Origin: Cognatundibacterium rugosum
GTDB taxonomy: Bacteria > Pseudomonadota > Gammaproteobacteria > Burkholderiales > Burkholderiaceae_D
Direction: 5' to 3'
Length of the DNA stretch: 64,000 bases
NCBI RefSeq assembly: GCF_014284365.1
Contig: NZ_JACOGG010000018.1
Coordinates: 1-64,000 of the forward strand
Below, one piece after another: positions 59,384 through 64,000 of this stretch. Within the stretch, counting starts at the first letter, position 1; every line of letters starts with the position of its first letter. The notes below the pieces were generated by a model. That model saw nothing but the letters and a program-made list of their open reading frames with translations, had not been told where the DNA came from and ran no database searches. A program made the translations under genes and the position numbers.

Positions 59384-60034
59384 ATGCCTTTTGTCTTCGA
59401 AAATTTCCTCAAAAAAATGCTCAATAACTTTCGTCGTCTCGCACGAATGACGAGGAATGAGTTGTCGGTTGAGGATTTGCAAAGTGAATCATGGATAGTT
59501 GCACACGAGATCACTAATCAACGGGGTTACGACATCGATTTCTCGGATGTGAATGACGAACAGCTGCTCATGCGAGCTTTGAATGTAAGGTACGTCAAAC
59601 GAGGTGATTGGCATTTAAGGAAATCAGTTCGAATCGATAAGGATGATTCTGAAGAAGAGAACGCCATTAACTGGTCGAACAGGCTTCGTGCGAGCGAGTC
59701 ATCTGACCCGCTCGTTACCCTGGTTGAGAGGGAAAATGGTTTTGAACTTACCATGATGCTGCGCTCAAGTTATTCCCAGGCTACGGCATATATCAAACTA
59801 TTTGATGTATTTGATTTCGATCGGCAAAAAATATGCAATCATCTGGTTGTTAAAAATAATACTTTATTAACTCGATTTCGATTCGCTGCAAAAGTGGTGC
59901 GTGTACAGCCTTCATTGTTTGACCGGGTTGAGGCGATTCCTGACGATTTTAATGCGCTGCCTGGAAAAGAATTTCACTTGCCGATTGTGGTCGCTTTCTG
60001 TCCGAAGGTAAAACAGCTGGCTTGGGAATTTTAG
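59384..60034 (+). CDS. Possible sigma-70-like protein, transposon cargo
   Basis: A 216-residue protein with no firm family match by eye. Residues about 5-80 resemble sigma region 2 (FLKKMLNNFRRLARM, then ELSVEDLQSESWIVAHEI). Residues about 128-180 resemble a region 4 helix-turn-helix (SYSQATAYIKLFDVFDFDRQ, then KICNHLVVKNNTLLTRFRFA). The order and spacing fit a compact ECF-like sigma factor or a related DNA-binding protein, but the promoter-contact residues are not clearly conserved. It starts 19 bases after the HEPN-STAND gene and ends 62 bases before tnsA. A start at the ATG 59417 is possible. Confidence 0.6.
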   Translation: MPFVFENFLKKMLNNFRRLARMTRNELSVEDLQSESWIVAHEITNQRGYDIDFSDVNDEQLLMRALNVRYVKRGDWHLRKSVRIDKDDSEEENAINWSNRLRASESSDPLVTLVERENGFELTMMLRSSYSQATAYIKLFDVFDFDRQKICNHLVVKNNTLLTRFRFAAKVVRVQPSLFDRVEAIPDDFNALPGKEFHLPIVVAFCPKVKQLAWEF

Positions 60035-60096
60035 GCTTACGGGTTCATTTGAATAGGCAAGCTATACAACCACTTTTTTGAGGATTGTTGATTGAT

Positions 60097-60756
60097 ATGG
60101 CTGTCCGCAAAATACCCAAAAATTATTTGACTGTCACCGGTAGTTTCGCCAGTCAAAAAAACGACCAGATGGATGCATTCGAATCACCGCTGGAGAAAGA
60201 GTATCTGCTTCTTCTGGAGTTTGATGAAACCGTCGAGCGTTTCGTGGTGCAGCCCGTCACGGTTCCAGTGCCTGGCGTGGTCAGGGGTTATACGCCGGAT
60301 GTGTTAGTTTATTTTCTGCCCGATCCAATTTCTGAAAAAATACGCAGACCTTTGCTGACAGAGATCAAGCACACCGACGATCTGAAGCGTAACGGCGACA
60401 AATATAAAACCAAATTCGCATCGGCCGATCAGTATGCGTGCGACCAGGGCTGGGAGTTCCGCGTAACGACGGAAAACGATATCCGTACTAGACGTCTGCA
60501 GAACATCAAATTTCTCCGAGAGTACCGCAATATAATACCGGACGAGCGTGAGTACCAGCAACTCCTCGTTATTGCTGAAGAATTGGATGAGGCGTTTTCC
60601 GTTCCGGATATTCTGGCACGTCTCGCTCCCGACGACGATGCCCAACTGCACTGGCTTCCATTGATTTGGTACGCTATCCTGAAACAAGACTTGATCACCG
60701 ACTGGGATCTACCTATCGACTACTGTTCTCCTCTATCCCTCGCTTCGGAGCTATGA
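60097..60756 (+). CDS. tnsA: TnsA-like endonuclease of the Tn7-like transposon
   Basis: TnsA cuts the 5' ends of the element, allowing cut-and-paste transposition with the DDE transposase. The 219-residue protein has the restriction-enzyme-like site: Glu33 in SPLEKEYLLLLEF, Asp68 in GYTPDVLVYF and E89-x-K91 in LLTEIKH, followed by the DNA-binding C-terminal part. ATG 60097 is preferred; two in-frame TTG codons just upstream sit on or next to GAGGA. The stop overlaps the transposase start (ATGA), coupling translation. Confidence 0.88.
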   Translation: MAVRKIPKNYLTVTGSFASQKNDQMDAFESPLEKEYLLLLEFDETVERFVVQPVTVPVPGVVRGYTPDVLVYFLPDPISEKIRRPLLTEIKHTDDLKRNGDKYKTKFASADQYACDQGWEFRVTTENDIRTRRLQNIKFLREYRNIIPDEREYQQLLVIAEELDEAFSVPDILARLAPDDDAQLHWLPLIWYAILKQDLITDWDLPIDYCSPLSLASEL

Positions 60757-62663
60757 TGGAAAAGCAAGATCGATCAGTGTTATGGATAGAAAAAGGCGCT
60801 ACGATCTCTAGCCATGGGCGCGAATATGTGATCGTTGCACTCGCCGATATCAATCTGGTCTTGGCCAAGGAAGTGGGCTCCGGTGAAAAAGTCCTGTTAA
60901 AAATCGGCGACCTCGAACCGCCCAGACCGGTCGGCAGTCGCGAGCCGGAACCCATTGCCGAACGCAATCTCGAAACCGTTTCAGCGGAAGACTGGCTCAT
61001 CGCCGAAGAACGCAAGCGCTTGATTACGCCGCTGCTGAATAAGGATTTTCAGCGCCGCGATGCCTTGAGTACGCAGCTTGCAAAGGAAGCGGAAGTCAGT
61101 GTCGCAACGATTTATCGTTGGCTGAGCACCTATCGACATTCGGAACTCTTGTCGTCATTGCTGCCTAACAATACACAGCGCGGTGGTAAAGGCAAACCCC
61201 GCCTGTTGCCTGAGGTGGAAACGATCATCGCGACGACCATAGAGAATTTTTACGACATCGAACAAAAGAACTCGATTGCCGCCACCATAGAAGAAATTCG
61301 CCGTCTTTGTTCTAACGCGAATTTGCCGTTGCCTGCAATCAATACAATTCGAACCCGCCTCGGTAAAACCAACGGCCGCGCGCGAGTGAAGAAGCGTGAA
61401 GGTGAGGCCAAGGCGCACGACTTGCACGATCCGATTAAAGGCAAAATCCCTGATGCCGAATGGCCGCTCGCGCTGGTGCAGATCGACCACACCTTATTGC
61501 CGGTCATTATCGTCGACGATGTGTATCGTAAATCGATTCGCCGTGCATGGATTACGCTGGCAATCGACGTAAATACGCGCGTTTGCGTCGGCATGTACCT
61601 ATCCCTGGATGCGCCGTCGGCGATGTCGGCGGGCATGTGCATTTCCCATGCGATCCTGATGAAGGATAAGTGGCTGAATCGCTTAGGGATTACCAGTGTC
61701 GATTGGCCTTGTTGGGGAACGATGGGTATTCTGCACATGGATAACGCCAGGGAGTTCCGCGGCGACATGCTGAAATTTGCCTGTAAAGAATACGATATCG
61801 ATCTCCACTTACGCCCGGTCAAGAAGCCTCGCTACGGCGCGCACATAGAGCGCCTGATGGGAACCGTTTCAGAGGGGTTGAAAACACTCAAAGGCGCCAC
61901 GTTTTCCGGGCCGCAAGAAAAAGGTACTTACGATGCCGAAGGTAACGCCTGCATGACTTTCAGCGAGCTCGAAAAATGGCTAGTGCTATTCTTCGGAAGA
62001 TACCATCGCAAGGTACATTCCGGCATTGGTACTACCCCGCTGACCAAGTGGCGCGAAGGCTTGCTCGGTACCAAGGATAAGCCGGGACGCGGATTGCCGG
62101 CACGACGCATCGACGAAGAAATGCTCCGTATTAATTTCATGCCGTTTTTTGAGCGCACCGTGCAGAACTACGGCGTGCTGATCGACGATGTCCATTACTA
62201 TCACGACGTATTGCGACCGTGGATCAATGCCAAACATCCGGAATATGAAAAGCATAAAAGGAAATTTCGCTTTCACCGCGACCCGCGCGATATCAGCGCG
62301 TTATATTTCTTTGACGAAATCGCGCAGCGCTATTTTGCGATTCCGTATCGCGATGTGAGCTTACCGCCTGCCAGTATTTGGGAGCTGCGCGAAGCGCACA
62401 GAAAGGCCGACGAAAAAGGGATTCCACACGAAAACGAGAAAGCGGTCTTTGCATTGCTGACCGAGCAACGCGAACTGGAAAAAGACGCCGCGGAGAAAAC
62501 GAAATCGGCCCGACGAGCGCAGCAAAGGCGCGTACAACATAGCAATGCCAGGGCTCAGAAAAAAGAAGATTTGCCGACCGCCAGTCAAGCAACATCCAGC
62601 GCACCGCCGCCGGTAGTGAAAGGTTACGATCCAGACGCGGTGCAACCATTGGATGACGAATGA
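60753..62663 (+). CDS. tnsB: TniA/TnsB-family DDE transposase
   Basis: This enzyme cuts the 3' ends of the transposon and joins them to the target. The 636-residue protein has N-terminal DNA-binding helix-turn-helix regions (ATIYRWLSTYRHSELL near 120), an RNase H-like core with D245 (QIDHTLLP), D330 (MDNAREFRG) and E366 (GAHIERLMG), a DDE triad with the usual 35-residue D-E spacing, and a beta-barrel plus an acidic/basic C-terminal tail likely to contact the ATPase. The ATG at 60753 follows CGGAG and overlaps the tnsA stop. The stop overlaps the ATPase start by four bases. Confidence 0.92.
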   Translation: MMEKQDRSVLWIEKGATISSHGREYVIVALADINLVLAKEVGSGEKVLLKIGDLEPPRPVGSREPEPIAERNLETVSAEDWLIAEERKRLITPLLNKDFQRRDALSTQLAKEAEVSVATIYRWLSTYRHSELLSSLLPNNTQRGGKGKPRLLPEVETIIATTIENFYDIEQKNSIAATIEEIRRLCSNANLPLPAINTIRTRLGKTNGRARVKKREGEAKAHDLHDPIKGKIPDAEWPLALVQIDHTLLPVIIVDDVYRKSIRRAWITLAIDVNTRVCVGMYLSLDAPSAMSAGMCISHAILMKDKWLNRLGITSVDWPCWGTMGILHMDNAREFRGDMLKFACKEYDIDLHLRPVKKPRYGAHIERLMGTVSEGLKTLKGATFSGPQEKGTYDAEGNACMTFSELEKWLVLFFGRYHRKVHSGIGTTPLTKWREGLLGTKDKPGRGLPARRIDEEMLRINFMPFFERTVQNYGVLIDDVHYYHDVLRPWINAKHPEYEKHKRKFRFHRDPRDISALYFFDEIAQRYFAIPYRDVSLPPASIWELREAHRKADEKGIPHENEKAVFALLTEQRELEKDAAEKTKSARRAQQRRVQHSNARAQKKEDLPTASQATSSAPPPVVKGYDPDAVQPLDDE

Positions 62664-63562
62664 TGTCGATCGTCAGTACTTATTCACATTTGAGCGAAAC
62701 GGCAAAAGCGCTGGTAGAAAGAAGCGACGAAGAGCGCATCTACGCTATTCGCGAAGGAACCTGGCTCGGCTATAAGGATGCCAAGCGCATTCTCGCCAAG
62801 ATGGAAGACCTGCTGAATTACCCACGCATCACGCGTATGCCAAACATGTTGCTAGTCGCACCGTCGTTCAATGGAAAGACATCGATACTCCAGCGATTTT
62901 TGTCGTTGCATCTGCCTGATTTGGATCCGGCCAATGAAATGACTATTTGTCCGGTCATTATGGTCGAGTCTCCGCCAAAACCGGATATTTCTGATTTCTA
63001 TACGCGCATTCTGGATGTGCTCATGACTCCTTACAAACCGACTGCCTCGGTGTCAGAAAAGTACTCCCAAATTAAGCGACTGTTTCGCCAGATGGAGGTA
63101 AAGATGCTGATCGTCGACGAGATCCATCATTTGATTGCCGGTAGCCTGAATCGGCAACAGGAATTTCGCAATGCCCTGAAAAGTCTCGGCAACGAAACCA
63201 TGGTGACCATTGTCGCGGCCGGCATCGAGGACGCCTACAATGCTTTCAATACCGACCCGCAGATGTCGAGCCGTTTCACGCCGGAAGAGCTGCCGCTCTG
63301 GAAAGCCAACAATGAATTTGGCTCTTTACTGGCCACGCTTGAGATGCGTATGCCGCTCAGACTGGCATCGAATTTGAAGGATCCAGCGACGATGCTGGCC
63401 ATCCATACCTGCAGCGAGGGAACGTTGGGCGATATGTGCGACCTGGTTAAGGAACTGGCGGTCGACGCCATTCGTAACAAGACGGAACGGATCACTCTTG
63501 AAAGGGTAAATGCGATGCAATGGGTTCCGCCTTCTAAGCGTAAGCAATACCGGCGTCACTGA
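62660..63562 (+). CDS. tnsC: TniB/TnsC-family AAA ATPase
   Basis: This ATPase assembles on target DNA and licenses the transposase. The 300-residue length is that of TniB rather than the 555-residue Tn7 TnsC. The Walker A is APSFNGKTS (G72-K73-T74), Walker B is LIVDEIHH (D153-E154), and the N-terminal IREGTWLGYKDAKRILAKME with RMPNMLLVA is characteristic of TniB. It overlaps the transposase gene by four bases; tniQ starts five bases after its stop. Confidence 0.92.
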   Translation: MMSIVSTYSHLSETAKALVERSDEERIYAIREGTWLGYKDAKRILAKMEDLLNYPRITRMPNMLLVAPSFNGKTSILQRFLSLHLPDLDPANEMTICPVIMVESPPKPDISDFYTRILDVLMTPYKPTASVSEKYSQIKRLFRQMEVKMLIVDEIHHLIAGSLNRQQEFRNALKSLGNETMVTIVAAGIEDAYNAFNTDPQMSSRFTPEELPLWKANNEFGSLLATLEMRMPLRLASNLKDPATMLAIHTCSEGTLGDMCDLVKELAVDAIRNKTERITLERVNAMQWVPPSKRKQYRRH

Positions 63563-63567
63563 ATGCA

Positions 63568-64000
63568 ATGCGTGGCTTCACTTCACCGTTGTGGCCAATA
63601 CGCTATAAGCCATTTCCGGATGAATTGCTCTCTTGCTGGTTGGTACGCCTGGCGCATGGGCATGGTCTAAAGGTACAAACATTCTGCAACCTGATGTTCG
63701 GTAACCGGCGTCAAGTCTGGAATCGCGACATCGACCGGCTGGCTCCGGTATGGTTAGTCGACGAACTCATCCTGCGCACAGGAACATCGCCTGAGACGGC
63801 ATGGGGAACGACCTTATGTTCCTACGAAGGCATCCTCTATCCAAAATTTCGTTTGTCCAGTACCTTGAGGTGGATCCTTGCGCTCAAGGTCTATCACCGG
63901 ACGCGCCAAGGTTATGGTTTGCAATTTTGTCCTGCATGTCTAGCTGAAGATGAAATCCCCTATTTTAGAAAGCGCTGGCGAATCGCATTGAATACCGTTT
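63568..64000 (+). CDS. tniQ: TniQ-family target-selection protein (partial, cut by window end)
   Basis: The first 144 codons are visible. The start RYKPFPDELLSCWLVRLAHG is the TniQ signature. Typical TniQ features follow: the LMFGNRRQVWNRDIDRL stretch and the start of the zinc-finger region (QFCPACLAED). TniQ/TnsD proteins direct insertion to a fixed target site. ATG 63568 is chosen because a second ATG four bases upstream lies in another frame with no similarity. The total length and any downstream genes are not visible. Confidence 0.88.
   Translation, partial: MRGFTSPLWPIRYKPFPDELLSCWLVRLAHGHGLKVQTFCNLMFGNRRQVWNRDIDRLAPVWLVDELILRTGTSPETAWGTTLCSYEGILYPKFRLSSTLRWILALKVYHRTRQGYGLQFCPACLAEDEIPYFRKRWRIALNTV

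Larger units (their letters stand above)
56498..64000 (+). mobile_element. Tn7-like transposon (tnsA-tniA-tniB-tniQ), left part
   Basis: The element is recognised from four consecutive, overlapping or nearly abutting genes: TnsA endonuclease, DDE transposase, AAA ATPase and TniQ. It probably starts at the TGT at 56498 and continues beyond the right edge. Codon use differs from the chromosome, with frequent AGA, AGG, CGA and ATA. TnsA marks it as Tn7-like (cut-and-paste) rather than Tn5053/Tn402; the small 300-residue ATPase is TniB-like. Two cargo genes lie between the candidate left end and tnsA. Target site and total length are not visible. Confidence 0.85.

Noticed and set aside
1-64000. 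CRISPR arrays or cas genes
   Set aside because: No regularly spaced repeats or Cas-like proteins were seen in the window. The Tn7-like element could be CRISPR-linked only if such genes lie beyond its right edge.

Overview
The window reads as a betaproteobacterial chromosome segment, most likely Oxalobacteraceae (Undibacterium-like). This is an inference from the tuf-trnW-secE-nusG-rplKAJL-rpoBC order, protein lengths (RpoB 1368 aa, RpoC 1409 aa) and moderate GC. No 16S gene or database search backs the genus.

Positions 1-12640 hold the end of an EF-Tu gene, tRNA-Trp, the preprotein translocase and antitermination genes secE-nusG, the ribosomal protein genes rplK-rplA-rplJ-rplL and the RNA polymerase genes rpoB-rpoC, closed by a strong terminator. 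The untranslated gaps carry RNA structure: an L10 leader, an rplL-rpoB attenuator-like hairpin pair, and two strong hairpins in an unusually long rpoB-rpoC spacer.

Positions 12641-55583 are ordinary chromosome. They carry cofactor genes (birA, coaX), secreted or membrane proteases (oligopeptidase B, a zinc metalloprotease, an M16 double-domain protease), a short histidine-degradation cluster (IclR regulator, hutG, hutF), DAHP synthase, a PhyH oxygenase, an esterase, a lysA-like decarboxylase with a divergent Lrp regulator, a TlpA-like thioredoxin, a FabH-like synthase, YitT-like and CorC-like membrane proteins, a Gcr-type 'SpecificRecomb' membrane protein, c-di-GMP enzymes (GGDEF-EAL and HD-GYP), a phosphofructokinase with an odd active-site residue, a persulfide dioxygenase-like hydrolase opposite a TSUP exporter, an incomplete malonate decarboxylase set (fused mdcD-mdcE plus mdcG), a second-copy type infA and a large lipoprotein.

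From about 56500 to the right edge the composition and codon use change and a Tn7-like transposon begins: tnsA, a tniA/tnsB DDE transposase, a tniB/tnsC ATPase and a tniQ gene cut by the window edge. Between its probable left end and tnsA lie two genes that do not belong to the transposition core. One encodes an 823-residue protein with a HEPN-like RX5H motif, a STAND/NB-ARC-type NTPase and C-terminal TPR-like repeats. The other encodes a 216-residue protein with a possible sigma-factor-like layout. This pair looks like transposon cargo with a possible anti-phage role and is the best candidate in the window for an undescribed system. The far end of the element and its full gene set lie outside the window.
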